Assembly: GCA_937925635.1 (NCBI GenBank) | Contig: CALALX010000027.1 | Coordinates: forward strand, 1 to 64,000 | Direction of reading: 5' to 3' | DNA: 64,000 nt | DNA from: an uncultured Caulobacter sp. | Lineage (GTDB): Bacteria > Pseudomonadota > Alphaproteobacteria > Caulobacterales > Caulobacteraceae | Translations under genes and position numbers: made by a program | Notes under the pieces: generated by a model | What the model was told of the DNA's origin: nothing | Seen by the model: the letters and a program-made list of their open reading frames with translations, nothing else | Databases searched by the model: none | Shown here: one piece after another, positions 9,032 to 18,830 of the stretch | Position numbering within the stretch: the stretch's first letter is position 1 | How the letters are laid out: each line of letters opens with the position of its first letter

Positions 9032-10162
9032 CTATCTATAGAATATATTCTCGACAGCCTGGGCCCTCAATGCGGGAAACATCGTCCGCATTGCGAACTC
9101 GGGGTCAAGATTGAGAGAGGCCGCTGCCGCGCTGGCAAGCAGCCGCTCAAGCTCTAATGTGCCGCGAAGCCCGGCATTTTCGCGGTCCGTCCCAAGCGCA
9201 AGGCCCGGCCAATCAGAGATCACTCGCCCTCCTCGGACCCCGCCGCCGAGCAGCATCGCGACCGATGCCGTTCCGTGATCCGTTCCGCCCGAGCTGTTGG
9301 GTCTGATCGCCCGCCCGAACTCGGTTGCCACCACCACGACGGTATTGTGCCACAGCGGCCCGAGCCCGGCCTCAATCGCGCCAATCATCCCGTCGAGGTT
9401 CGGGAGAAGCGTTCCCAGCCGAGACTTCTGATCGTCATGTGTGTCCCAACCGTCGGTTTCGACCATCGCAATGCGGGGCCCGTCGACTGATCTCAGGCGG
9501 CTGGCGATGAACGCGCCGAAGCTAACGCCACCGGCGCGAGCGTCGGCTTCCGGCGGTCCGGCAGCGATCGCCAGCTTCTCAATTCCCGCCAAAGCTGGGA
9601 CAAAGCAGGTTGCCGGCGCGTCAGGAACCCAAAGATGATGTGAGCGAGCCGCATCCAGCGGCAAGCTGCAACTCGAATCCGCCCGGCTATCGGCTGCTGT
9701 GGATCTGGAGATCATCGCGACACTGGTCCGCGGGTCGTTCGGAAGCTGCGCGGCAAGCCGAGCAATCCAGCTGTCGGACCGATCAAAAGCCCGACGCCCA
9801 CCGCTCAACAGAGTGTTTTGCGCTTCGCAATGCGAGCTGGTCGAGCTGGATAGCGCGACCGCATGAGCCAGCAGGGCCTGCCCATTTCGGTAAAGCCGCG
9901 CCAGATTGTCGAGTGCCGGATGCAGGGCAAACATGCCGTCCAACGTGGGAATGCCGACGAACTCTTCGCCCAGTAGACCACGCCGCTGCCGGAACAGCCG
10001 GTCACCAACGGGGGCGAGGATGCTCAGCCCATCGGCCGCCCCGCGCTGGAGAATGAAAACCAGTCGCCCCTGCCCCGAGACTTGGCCAAAGGCAACAGTG
10101 GGCGCAACAGCAGCCGAGATTGCCCCGGCTGCGCCTGCTACGAATTCCCTGCGTGACACCAT
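9032..10162 (-). CDS. DUF1501 Tat-exported protein (alkaline-phosphatase/sulfatase-like fold)
   Basis: The 376-residue protein starts with a twin-arginine signal (SRREFVAGAAGAISA) and carries DUF1501 motifs ETDGWDTHDDQ, ATEFGR and GTDHGTAS. DUF1501 proteins belong to the alkaline-phosphatase-like fold and are exported; their reaction is mostly unknown. They are commonly encoded beside a DUF1800 protein, but none is present here, so this is an orphan. It lies 68 bases after the first sulfatase on the same strand and may be the last gene of the sulfatase operon. Confidence 0.88.
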   Translation of the reverse strand: MVSRREFVAGAAGAISAAVAPTVAFGQVSGQGRLVFILQRGAADGLSILAPVGDRLFRQRRGLLGEEFVGIPTLDGMFALHPALDNLARLYRNGQALLAHAVALSSSTSSHCEAQNTLLSGGRRAFDRSDSWIARLAAQLPNDPRTSVAMISRSTAADSRADSSCSLPLDAARSHHLWVPDAPATCFVPALAGIEKLAIAAGPPEADARAGGVSFGAFIASRLRSVDGPRIAMVETDGWDTHDDQKSRLGTLLPNLDGMIGAIEAGLGPLWHNTVVVVATEFGRAIRPNSSGGTDHGTASVAMLLGGGVRGGRVISDWPGLALGTDRENAGLRGTLELERLLASAAAASLNLDPEFAMRTMFPALRAQAVENIFYR

Positions 10163-10230
10163 CAGTCAATTCCCGCCTGGAGTTGATTAATTGGCGCCGG
10201 TCCTCTGTCCAACGACACAGCAGCCACCGG

Positions 10231-12468
10231 TCAATCCTCGCTCAACGCCGCGTGCATTTCACGTGACTGATCGAGTGCGTAGTCGTCGGCCGCTTCGACA
10301 ACGGCGTTCTCAATCGTGCCGTGCAGAAAGCAAGGCGGCCCGTAGCGATCGCTTACCGGCGCACCCCAGTCATATCCGAGCCGAAAGCTGCCGCTCATCG
10401 GACTTGAAGGCCACATGTCCGCGATCGGTCGTCGCGCGAGTTGGGCGCCATCGACCCGGATCGAGACCTCTCCCGCACGATCGCCGTTCTTGCGGAACTC
10501 GAGTTCAATCGTTCGGCGGCCGACTGAGATCACCGCCTCACTTTCGGTGACATGGCGGGCCGACGGCCCCACATACTCGTGAACCAGCTTGCCCTGATCG
10601 AGGAACAACGCGTAGCCGCCCGCACGTCCCCCGGCGGCAACAATGACTCCGCGCTCAACGGACTTGAGCGTCACCTCGAACTGCATCCGATAGGAGCGGT
10701 TGCCGAGTGCTGGCGCGGCATAGCCCGACACGCGCACCGGGCCGGGACCGTAGCGCCAGGAACTGCGTGACGGCAGAAAATAGGTAAGGGGCAGTCGGCT
10801 GCGATTGCGGTCGTCGAGGGGGAAGACGTCGTGTTTGGCGGCCTCCCGTTCCCACAATGCCTTCAACTCCGCCAGCCGTTCTGGATGTCGGTCGGCCAGG
10901 TCGTTCGCTTCGGAAAAGTCGCTGTCGAGGTGGTAGAGTTCCCAAGCTTCCGCTTCATAGTCGTCGCCCTCGAAATGGCGCGTCACTGCCTTCCACCCGT
11001 CCGCCCATATGCCGCGATTGCCCAGCAACTCGAAATGCTGCACCTGCTTTCGGGTCGGTGCATCGGGGGTATCAAAGGTGTAGACCAAGCTGGTCCCCTG
11101 CATCGGCACGACCCGCTGCCCCTTGATCGTGTCGGGTTGGGCTATGCCGGCCGCCTCCAGAATCGTCGGTGCGATGTCGGCACAATGTGAAAACTGGTGG
11201 CATATGCCCCCTGCATTGCGAACCCGACGCGGCCAGCGGACGATCAGCGGATCGCGAACGCCGCCGCCATGGGTCTGCATCTTGAACCACTTGTGCGGAG
11301 TGTTGCCCGCATGCCCCCACCCGGCCGGATAGGTGTTCCAGTGCCGATCGGAACCCAGTTCGTCGAGGACAGGCAGGTGCTCACCAAGCTGCTCGTCATG
11401 CAGCTGGAAGTGGCGGCGCAAGTTGATGTGCCCGAATGCTCCGCCCTCCGCCGATGCGCCATTGTCCGACAGCAGCATCACCAGAGTGTCCTCGGCAAGC
11501 CCCGCTCCCTCGAGCCAGTCCAGCAGGCGCCCAATCTGGGCATCGGTATGGGTGAGAAAACCTGCAAACACCTCCTGATGGCGCGCGCAGACACGACGTT
11601 CATCGTCTGTGAGTTCAGCCCAGGCCGAAACTTCGCTGTTGCGGGGCGTCAGCTTGCTGTCGGCCGGTGAGATGCCGAGCTCGATCTGGCGGGCGTGCCA
11701 GCGTTCACGCATCGCGTCCCAGCCTTCGTCGAAGGCGCCTCTATAGGCGTCGATATAGGATTTGGGCGCCTGGTGCGGCGAATGGCAGGCGCCAAAGGCG
11801 ACATAGCTGAAGAAAGGTCGGTCGGGGTCTGCCGCGCGCGCGGCATGGATCATGTCGATCGCCTCATCGACCATTGCTTCGCTGAGATGATAGCCCGGAT
11901 CGGAGGGCGCCTCGATGAAGCTGTTGTCGCGCACCAGTTCGGGGTGCCACTGGTCGACGAGCGAATAGAGAAAGCCGTAAAACCGCTCGAAGCCGCGACC
12001 CAATGGCCATTGCCGGAACGGGCCGGCCTGAGTCATTTCACGTGCACGCGTCAGATGCCACTTCCCCAGCGCGAATGCACTGTAGCCAGCGGGGACCATA
12101 ATCTCCGGCAGCGTAGCCGCATCCTCACGGATCTCCCCAAGATAGCCGGGATACCCCGTACACATGTCGGCGATGATCCCCATGCCGACGGCATGATGGT
12201 TACACCCGGTCAGCAACGAGGCCCGGGTGGGCGAGCACATCGCAGTCGTATGGAAGTTGGTATAGCGCAGCCCGCCAGCCGCCAGGCGGTCGATATTTGG
12301 GGTGGCTATTGTCGAACCATAACAACCGAGGTGGGCGAAGCCGACATCGTCGAGCACGATGAGAAGCACGTTGGGCGCGTGCTTCGCCGGCCGGTCCATC
12401 GGCTCGAGCCAGGGTGTCGATTCCCGATATGTACGACCGATCACGCTTGGCCATGCGCGTCTCGACAT
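10231..12468 (-). CDS. Arylsulfatase, second of a tandem pair
   Basis: This 745-residue sulfatase has APNVLLIVLDDVGF (metal-binding Asp pair) near residue 30 and the formylglycine site CSPTRASLLTG, whose Cys an FGE-type maturase must convert. GKWHL and LLSDNGAS also match the family. The C-terminal 200 residues form a beta-rich extension. No signal peptide is obvious. The ATG at 12468 overlaps the stop of the upstream sulfatase as TGATG, implying translational coupling; a GTG at 12483 is a less likely start. It is strongly similar to the preceding gene throughout. It hydrolyses a sulfate ester of unknown identity. Confidence 0.92.
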   Translation of the reverse strand: MSRRAWPSVIGRTYRESTPWLEPMDRPAKHAPNVLLIVLDDVGFAHLGCYGSTIATPNIDRLAAGGLRYTNFHTTAMCSPTRASLLTGCNHHAVGMGIIADMCTGYPGYLGEIREDAATLPEIMVPAGYSAFALGKWHLTRAREMTQAGPFRQWPLGRGFERFYGFLYSLVDQWHPELVRDNSFIEAPSDPGYHLSEAMVDEAIDMIHAARAADPDRPFFSYVAFGACHSPHQAPKSYIDAYRGAFDEGWDAMRERWHARQIELGISPADSKLTPRNSEVSAWAELTDDERRVCARHQEVFAGFLTHTDAQIGRLLDWLEGAGLAEDTLVMLLSDNGASAEGGAFGHINLRRHFQLHDEQLGEHLPVLDELGSDRHWNTYPAGWGHAGNTPHKWFKMQTHGGGVRDPLIVRWPRRVRNAGGICHQFSHCADIAPTILEAAGIAQPDTIKGQRVVPMQGTSLVYTFDTPDAPTRKQVQHFELLGNRGIWADGWKAVTRHFEGDDYEAEAWELYHLDSDFSEANDLADRHPERLAELKALWEREAAKHDVFPLDDRNRSRLPLTYFLPSRSSWRYGPGPVRVSGYAAPALGNRSYRMQFEVTLKSVERGVIVAAGGRAGGYALFLDQGKLVHEYVGPSARHVTESEAVISVGRRTIELEFRKNGDRAGEVSIRVDGAQLARRPIADMWPSSPMSGSFRLGYDWGAPVSDRYGPPCFLHGTIENAVVEAADDYALDQSREMHAALSED

Positions 12469-14702
12469 CAGTCCGTGTCCCACGCGATCTTGAATTCGAG
12501 ATCGGCGTTTGCAAGCAGATCGCCCACTAGATCGAACGTCAGCGCCTCGACGCGACCGGTCAGTCGCGCAGGCATCACATAACGATCGCTGACCGGGCTC
12601 GCATTGTCATAGCCCACAGTCAGGCCGCCGCTCATGGGGCTCGACTGCCACATGTCTTCGATCGCGCCCGAGCCGACCTGCTGTCCATCTACGAGCAGCG
12701 TGAGATTGCCCTTCGCATTGCCGGTCTTCTTGAAGACAACGCGGATCGCATGTCGCCCGGGCGGCAATCGCTCCTTGCTCTCAATCACGGTTCTGCTGCG
12801 CGGCCCGACATACTCATGGACCAGGCGTCCCTGGTCGAGGAACAGCACATAGCCCCCCGCCTTGCCGCCCGCTGCAGCGATGACCCCGCTGGCCCTGCGT
12901 TCCAGCGTAACCTGCGCGTCGATGCGATAGGATCGATTGCCGACAGCGGGCGCAGAGTAGCCGCTTGCATAGACCTCACCTTCACCTAGATCCCAGTGCG
13001 TTCGCGGCGGCAGATAATAGGTAAGTGCGAGGCGGGGCCCATAGCGGTCGTCGAGGGGGAATACGTTGTTCGCCGTCGCCTCCCGTTCCCACAGCGCCTT
13101 TAGCGTGGCGAGCCGCTGCGGCTCCTTCGCGGCAAGGTCATTTGCCTCGGAAAAGTCGGTATCGAGGTGATAGAGTTCCCACGGTTCGGCATCGTAATCC
13201 GCGTCGCGTGTGTGCTTGGACACGGCCTTCCAACCTTCGGCCCAGATGCCGCGATTGCCCATGAGCTCGAAATATTGCGCGTGCTTGCGCTCCGGCGCAT
13301 CGGCGCGATCGAAGGTGTAGGCAATGCTGGTCCCGGTCAGCGGCATGGCTCGGCGATTGTTGACAATCTCCGGCGGCTTTACGCCCGAAGCTTCCAGGAT
13401 CGTCGGGGCGAGATCGCTGCAGTGACAGAATTGCGTGCTGATCTTGCCGCCATCGCGAATGCGCGCCGGCCAGTGGACGATCAGCGGATCGCGAACGCCG
13501 CCGCCATGGGTCTGCGTCTTGTACCATTTATGCGGCGTGTTCCCGGCATGGGCCCATCCGCGCGCATAATTGCTCCAGTGCTTGTCACCCCCCAACTCGT
13601 CGATGGCCGCAAGCTGTTCGTCGAGTGTTTCCTCCGGAAGCTGAAATTTGCGCCGTAGGTTGAGATGGCCATGCGGGCCACCGCCCCCCTCAGCGCCATT
13701 GTCGGAAAGCAGCATGACGAGGGTATTTTCGAGCATTCCCCGCCGTTCGAGCCAATTGATCAGTCGGCCGATCTGTTCGTCGGTGTGGGTCAGGAAACCG
13801 GCAAAAACCTCCTGACCACGCGCGCAGAACTGCTTTTCCTTGCTGCTCAGCGAATCCCAAGCCGGCACGGTCGCATCGCGGGGCGTCAGTTGGGTTCCCT
13901 TGGGGATGATGCCCATTTCAAGCTGGCGCCGGTACCAGCGCTCGCGCATCACGTCCCAGCCCTCGTCGAACGCTCCGCGATAGGCATCGATATGCTCACG
14001 CGGCGCCTGCAGCGGCCCATGGCAAGCGCCAAAGGCCAGATAGGCGAAGAAGGGCCGATCCGGATCGGACGCATGCGTCGCACCGATCATGTCGATCGTC
14101 TGGTCAACCAGGTCTTCGCTCAGGTGATATCCGGGCCGCATCGGCGTTTCGATATAGCGATTGTCGCACACCAGTTCGGGATGCCACTGATCGACCAGCG
14201 AATAGAGAAAGCCGTAGTAGCGCTGGAACCCGCGCCCGAGCGGCCATTGGTGAAAGGGGCCGGCGGGGCTCATGTCCCGAGCACGGGTCAAGTGCCACTT
14301 GCCAACCGCAAAGGCGTTGTAACCGGCAGGCACGAGCATTTCCGGCAACGTCGCCGCAGCGGGCGAGATTTCGCCGAGATAACCGGGATAGCCCGTGCAC
14401 ATATCGGCGATAATCCCCATGCCGACGGCGTGATGGTTGCACCCGGTGAGCAACGAGGCACGGGTGGGCGAGCACATCGCGGTCGTGTGAAAATTAGTGT
14501 ATAGTCGCCCATTGGCAGCAAGACGGTCGCAATGCGGCGTAGCAATGGTTGAGCCATAGCATCCGAACTGCGCAAATCCGACATCGTCGAGGACGATCAT
14601 CAAGACGTTGGGAGCGCCGCTTTTCACCTGTGGCTGGGGCTCCAGCCAAGCCTCGCTTTCCTTCCAGGTTCTGCCGATCTTGCCGGGCCATTCGCTCCGC
14701 AT
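12468..14702 (-). CDS. Arylsulfatase, first of a tandem pair
   Basis: This 744-residue paralogue of the next gene shares long identical blocks (TNFHTTAMCSPTRASLLTG, VGMGIIADMCTGYPGYLGEI). The formylglycine Cys of CSPTR, the APNVLMIVLDDVGF metal motif, GKWHLT and LLSDNGAE are all present. GGGAAG precedes the ATG at 14702. The pair arose by tandem duplication and has diverged, so it may cover two related sulfate esters. It lies downstream of the TonB receptor, separated from it by a strong hairpin. Confidence 0.92.
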   Translation of the reverse strand: MRSEWPGKIGRTWKESEAWLEPQPQVKSGAPNVLMIVLDDVGFAQFGCYGSTIATPHCDRLAANGRLYTNFHTTAMCSPTRASLLTGCNHHAVGMGIIADMCTGYPGYLGEISPAAATLPEMLVPAGYNAFAVGKWHLTRARDMSPAGPFHQWPLGRGFQRYYGFLYSLVDQWHPELVCDNRYIETPMRPGYHLSEDLVDQTIDMIGATHASDPDRPFFAYLAFGACHGPLQAPREHIDAYRGAFDEGWDVMRERWYRRQLEMGIIPKGTQLTPRDATVPAWDSLSSKEKQFCARGQEVFAGFLTHTDEQIGRLINWLERRGMLENTLVMLLSDNGAEGGGGPHGHLNLRRKFQLPEETLDEQLAAIDELGGDKHWSNYARGWAHAGNTPHKWYKTQTHGGGVRDPLIVHWPARIRDGGKISTQFCHCSDLAPTILEASGVKPPEIVNNRRAMPLTGTSIAYTFDRADAPERKHAQYFELMGNRGIWAEGWKAVSKHTRDADYDAEPWELYHLDTDFSEANDLAAKEPQRLATLKALWEREATANNVFPLDDRYGPRLALTYYLPPRTHWDLGEGEVYASGYSAPAVGNRSYRIDAQVTLERRASGVIAAAGGKAGGYVLFLDQGRLVHEYVGPRSRTVIESKERLPPGRHAIRVVFKKTGNAKGNLTLLVDGQQVGSGAIEDMWQSSPMSGGLTVGYDNASPVSDRYVMPARLTGRVEALTFDLVGDLLANADLEFKIAWDTD

Positions 14703-14736
14703 GATGATCTTCCCGATTGATGAGGAATAGTGGACG

Positions 14737-14765
14737 ACGCCCCCGCCGCGCCTGGGCGGGGGCGT
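14737..14765 (-). terminator. GC-rich hairpin between TonB receptor and sulfatases
   Basis: A perfect 11-bp stem (14737-14747 with 14755-14765) and a 7-base loop lie between the receptor stop and the sulfatase start, read leftward. No T-run follows, so it may be a partial terminator or an mRNA-processing/stability element that sets different levels of receptor and enzymes rather than a full stop. Confidence 0.5.
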
Positions 14766-14777
14766 GTGCTTTGACGA

Positions 14778-17735
14778 TCAGAATTTCTTGCGGAACCCGA
14801 TCCGGAAGTTGCGGCCTAAAGGATCCGCAGTAACGGCGTCATAACCTTCGGGAAGGAGCGCCAGTGACGGGTCCTCATCAAACAGGTTGGTGACCGTGAA
14901 GCTGAACGTGGTCTCCCACGGCAGTTCAACGTTAAGAGCCACATCGTGCAGCGTCTGGCCGGGGATACTGTAACCAAGCGTCGTCTTGGCCTGCCGCTTG
15001 TCGACGTAGGTCGAGTAATGGCGCACGGTCCAGCGCAGATTGAATGGCCCGTTACTGTAGTTCACGTAACCATTCACCTTCCATTTCGGCAGCGGATGCG
15101 CCAGCGTACCCTGGTTAAGACTACCGACGGCATCAAAGCCGGGGACCGCCAGACCGGCAACGGTGAACTCTTCGAAGCTATAGTCCAGTATAACGTTCGC
15201 GGTGCCGCCGAGCGACAATTCGCCGCCAAACACGCCACTGGTAGTGTACGAAGCTCGGAAATCGAGACCGGAGAAATTCGCCTCCGGCCCATTGATCCGG
15301 AGCAGTTTGACTTTGGTAAGGTTTGCGGCGCTGCACGTGCCGGAGAATTCGAAATGGTCGGCGATGAACTGCGGGTCCAAGGTCGCGCAGTTATTGGCTC
15401 CGGATGCACCGTTAGGAAACAGCGCATTCACGATCGCGTTCTGAGGTTCATTGGTCAGGATATTGGTGATCGAGTAGTTGTAATAATCGATCCCCGCATC
15501 AAAGCCCGAAAAATTGACCAGAACACCCAGATTGAAGGTCGTCGCTTCCTCGGGCTTCAGATCCGGGTTCCCGATCGTATCGAGCGCCGTGGGCTTTCCA
15601 AGAATGCCGGGAATGGAGGCAACGGGGTTCGGCGCCAATGCGCTCGGCGGCGGCGCTCGGAAGGTGGTGCTCACTGAGGCGCGGAAGCTCAGCCAGTCGA
15701 ACACCTCGATCTTCGCACGCGCCTGTGGATTGAAGGTGCCGCCGCCGCTGTTGCCAAGGTCCTCGTACCGGGCACCCAGAGTTACGTCGACGCCATCGAC
15801 GATAGGCAGCGCCGCTTCGATATAGCCGGCGAAGACATTTGTCGTCGTGTCGGTGGGAACGAGGGCGACCGCGAGGCCCAACGGCGTGTAGGGCGTCGGC
15901 GTACAGACATTTGCGTTCGGGATGTCGAGCACCGAATCGAGGCACGGCACCCGCGTGCGATCGGCGTACTTGGAGTCTTGCTCGCGGAACGATATCTGGC
16001 GCCATTGCGCCCCCACCGCCCATTTGAGCGGCCCCGCGCCCAGATCGATTGCCGGCCATGATCCGTCGGCGCCTGCGTTGGCCTCCGTGATCTCGCTGGT
16101 CAGGTGGCGACGCTGCGGGAGCATCAGCCAGTCCGCGAGTTCCTTCGTGTTGGCGACCGCTGGATTGTATCCGGCATAGCTTGTAACGCCGTTGATCAGC
16201 GCGTTGGGCACCGAGTTCGACATCGGGTTGAGCCACAGGCAGCCGGGGCTGCCCGGTGCGGCTGTCTGCCACTGGCAGTCAGGACCACCCAGGCCACGCA
16301 GCGCCAGCTGGATCATTGAGCCAGCGAAATCCCATCCCCGCAAATCATGTTCGTTGCGGCCATAGGTGAAGTCGAGATTCCAGTTCATGTCATCGCCGAA
16401 CCTGCCCTTGAGCCCGGCGCTGATCCGATACTCGTCCTGGTCACGGGTCTGATAGGCGGGCGTCAACCCGTCGCCGAAGAACGGGTTTCCCCCGACCAGA
16501 TAGGGCCGCCATGCACCTACGGGGATAAAGATGCCGGTCGTTCCAGCCGGAAACTGAGAGGGGTTCGCGGCGGCGTAGGCAGCCAGGCCAGGGTTGGAGA
16601 TCGGCACAAACCAGTTGTTGTACAGGCGGGGACTGGTGCCCGCCAGTGCAGTCGCGGGGTTCATGTTCGAAGGCAGCACGGTCGCCGTGATCGGCTTTGG
16701 CTGGTTGAACGAGGGCGCATAGTGCATGATCGTACGCCCATTGGCGTAGTAGGTCTCGAAATGCAGCTCGGTATCGGGCGCGAATTCCCAGTTGAATTCA
16801 CCATAGACTTGCCAGGTCTTGGCGGGAGCGACGAGATCCTGCCATTTCTGCACATTGTACATACAAACGCCTGGGCTTGGCTGAATGCCGCCGAGCGGCA
16901 AGCATCCCACGTCGAGGGCGCTGCCACCGACTGCGGCAAGGCTGCCGCCCGGGCCGGTATTGCCGACCGGCGTGAACCGCGACGGCATTGCCGACAGATT
17001 CCAGCCGTTGTTCGGGTTGATTGAACGTGGCTGGATCGCCCAATCGCGATCAATGGCCTTCAACTGCGCTCGGTCCTGATAACCACCCGAGATCAGCACG
17101 TTCCAATTACTGCCGACTTTGCCAAAGGTAGCGTCCGCACGCCAGTTTCCGTCAGTTCGGTCGACGAGCGTGTAATCGCCGCCAATCTCCAGGCCATCGA
17201 AATCGCGCTTCGTGATGAAATTGACGACACCAGTCATCGCGTCGGAGCCATAGACGGTCGAGGCGGCATCCTTGAGAATTTCGACGCGACCGATCGCCGA
17301 TGACGGGATATTGCGGGTATTGACGAAAAAGCCGCTGACAAGCGGCAGGCGGAGCCCGTTCAGCAGCACCAGATTGCGGTCCGGACCGAGGCCGCGAAGG
17401 TTGATGCTTTCCGAACCTTCAAAGCCCTGCCCCTTGCCGGGCTGACCGGAATTGTTACCGATCGAGCCTGCAGCTTCGGGCATTGCGCGAATGAGGTCGA
17501 TCAGAGGCGGCGAGCCTTGGGCCTCGATGTCCTCCGCTGTGACTACACGAAGTGGCAGCGCTGCGGCCTGATCGCCTGTCAGAATCCTTGATCCGGTGAC
17601 AACGATCTCATCCACCGTGGCCTCGGGACTCGCTGCGGCCGCATCCTGTGCGCTCGCCGGCGCGGCAAAGCCGATCATGATGAGCGCCAGCGCCGACGTG
17701 GTGCCTGCAAGAACGGACTTCCGATGTGTTTTCAT
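14778..17735 (-). CDS. TonB-dependent receptor of the sulfatase locus
   Basis: The protein is 985 residues from the ATG at 17735, placed after GGGGAGGG. A signal peptide (about 1-29, ending PASA) precedes a TonB box (DEIVVTGS, about 42-49). The plug contains INLRGLGPDRNLVLLNGLRLP-like residues, and a long barrel ends GFRKKF. Its length and the LLNGLR plug place it with the larger substrate receptors common in sphingomonads. It is followed by two arylsulfatases and probably imports the sulfated compound. The IS3 remnant begins 215 bases upstream of its start. Confidence 0.92.
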   Translation of the reverse strand: MKTHRKSVLAGTTSALALIMIGFAAPASAQDAAAASPEATVDEIVVTGSRILTGDQAAALPLRVVTAEDIEAQGSPPLIDLIRAMPEAAGSIGNNSGQPGKGQGFEGSESINLRGLGPDRNLVLLNGLRLPLVSGFFVNTRNIPSSAIGRVEILKDAASTVYGSDAMTGVVNFITKRDFDGLEIGGDYTLVDRTDGNWRADATFGKVGSNWNVLISGGYQDRAQLKAIDRDWAIQPRSINPNNGWNLSAMPSRFTPVGNTGPGGSLAAVGGSALDVGCLPLGGIQPSPGVCMYNVQKWQDLVAPAKTWQVYGEFNWEFAPDTELHFETYYANGRTIMHYAPSFNQPKPITATVLPSNMNPATALAGTSPRLYNNWFVPISNPGLAAYAAANPSQFPAGTTGIFIPVGAWRPYLVGGNPFFGDGLTPAYQTRDQDEYRISAGLKGRFGDDMNWNLDFTYGRNEHDLRGWDFAGSMIQLALRGLGGPDCQWQTAAPGSPGCLWLNPMSNSVPNALINGVTSYAGYNPAVANTKELADWLMLPQRRHLTSEITEANAGADGSWPAIDLGAGPLKWAVGAQWRQISFREQDSKYADRTRVPCLDSVLDIPNANVCTPTPYTPLGLAVALVPTDTTTNVFAGYIEAALPIVDGVDVTLGARYEDLGNSGGGTFNPQARAKIEVFDWLSFRASVSTTFRAPPPSALAPNPVASIPGILGKPTALDTIGNPDLKPEEATTFNLGVLVNFSGFDAGIDYYNYSITNILTNEPQNAIVNALFPNGASGANNCATLDPQFIADHFEFSGTCSAANLTKVKLLRINGPEANFSGLDFRASYTTSGVFGGELSLGGTANVILDYSFEEFTVAGLAVPGFDAVGSLNQGTLAHPLPKWKVNGYVNYSNGPFNLRWTVRHYSTYVDKRQAKTTLGYSIPGQTLHDVALNVELPWETTFSFTVTNLFDEDPSLALLPEGYDAVTADPLGRNFRIGFRKKF

Positions 17736-18043
17736 TGCTAACCCTCCCCGCTTGATGGTTGCCCGGCCTCGCATAGAGGGCCAGGTCACTCCCAACGTCA
17801 GGATCGAGGTCCTCAGGATTTTCGCCCAGAGCCGATCCCATATGCCATTGCGTAACGTTGGTTTGGCGGCGGTCCTCTCATTCTCGGAACCGGCGCTGTT
17901 TGACTTCGAAACTGACTGATCAATTTGTTGCCGCAGGGCTGACGCAGCGTGACCTGCTCCCGAAGAACCGGACCGGTTTGAGCCCGAAATTCTAGCTTTG
18001 CGGCAAGGAGCGAGGATCGAGGAGCGAGGAGCGAGGAGCGACC
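17736..18043. other. Promoter region of TonB receptor and left end of IS3 remnant
   Basis: This gap holds the upstream region of the leftward TonB receptor. From 17950 it shows an IS3-like terminal sequence beginning TGACCTGCTCCCG. At 18006-18040 a 7-base unit (AGGAGCG, one copy AGGATCG) is repeated five times directly before the orfA start and supplies several Shine-Dalgarno-like sites. Confidence 0.5.
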
Positions 18044-18361
18044 ATGAACAGGTCGAAGGTCAGTGAGGCGCAGATGGCGTTCGTCCTGCGCAAGGCCGAT
18101 GAACACGCCAGCGTAGGGGAAGTCTGCCGAATGGCGGGGATTTCGGAGGCCACATTCTATGTCTGGCGGAGGAAGTACGCAAAGCTGATCTCCTCGGAGA
18201 TCAAGCGGCTTCGCCAGCTTGAAGACGAGAACGCCCAACTCAACCGGATCGTGGCGGATCTGTCGCTCGACAAGGAGACGTCGCAGGACGTCATCAAGCG
18301 AACGTTCGAAGCCAAGCTGCGCGAGGACCGCCGGCCAGCTTCAGGACCCAACGGCATCTAG
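18044..18361 (+). CDS. IS3-family OrfA (transposase N-terminal protein)
   Basis: This 105-residue protein has the IS3 OrfA layout: a helix-turn-helix (GEVCRMAGISEATFYVWRRKY) followed by a leucine-zipper-like helix (LRQLEDENAQLNRIVADLSLDKE). It binds the element's ends when fused to OrfB by frameshift. OrfB downstream is broken, so it cannot transpose on its own. It lies directly after the 7-base repeats. Confidence 0.85.
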   Translation: MNRSKVSEAQMAFVLRKADEHASVGEVCRMAGISEATFYVWRRKYAKLISSEIKRLRQLEDENAQLNRIVADLSLDKETSQDVIKRTFEAKLREDRRPASGPNGI

Positions 18362-18364
18362 GCC

Positions 18365-18763
18365 ATGTACTTCCTGCATGACCAGTCATTCGATGGCCGC
18401 AAGACCCACGCCCTGGCGGTGATCGACACCTTTGGCCGGCTCTAACCGCCGCTGGACCCACCGATGGCATGCAAGGCCGGCGACGCGGTCCAGGCGCTTG
18501 AACTGCCCGGAAAGTCCGTCGACTTTCCCCGGGTCTTTCGGGTCGGCAACGGCCCGGTGTTCGCCCCCCGCGATCTGGACCTGCGGGCCTGTCAGCTTGG
18601 CGGCGTCCTCAACTTCATCCGCGCCTGCACGCCGATCGGCAACGCCTTCGCCGGGTCCCTTCCCGATTTCACACCCCTGGACGCAGATTTTGACCAGTCG
18701 CGTTCGAAGCGAACTAGTCGCTTTGCCTCCACCTCCGTCGCCGACTTGCTCAACTCTACCTGA
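18365..18763 (+). pseudogene. IS3 OrfB (integrase core) remnant
   Basis: At 18365-18445 a 26-residue frame (MYFLHDQSFDGRKTHALAVI) matches the start of the DDE core of IS3 OrfB. After a stop, the frame at about 18464-18763 shows a weathered later part: RVGNGPVFAPRDLDLRAC corresponds to the family's RVDNGPEF-x-SRDLDLWA, and TPIGNAFAGSL to KPTDNAFIESF. Key acidic residues are lost (Asp to Gly, Glu to Val, Glu to Ala). It is clearly dead. Confidence 0.7.
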
Positions 18764-18830
18764 TGCGGGATCGCCTGCCCGGGATCCGGGCTTTCGGGCT
18801 TGAATGGACGGCGGACAATTGGGGTGACGG

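Larger units (their letters stand above)
17950..18763 (+). mobile_element. Degraded IS3-family insertion sequence
   Basis: A TGACCTGC-type left end, an intact-looking orfA and two separate blocks of recognisable orfB identify an IS3-family element (IS407-like) of about 0.8 kb surviving from roughly 1.2 kb. No matching right terminal repeat is visible before the GMC gene. The element sits between the divergent sulfatase and oxidation operons of the island. Confidence 0.7.
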
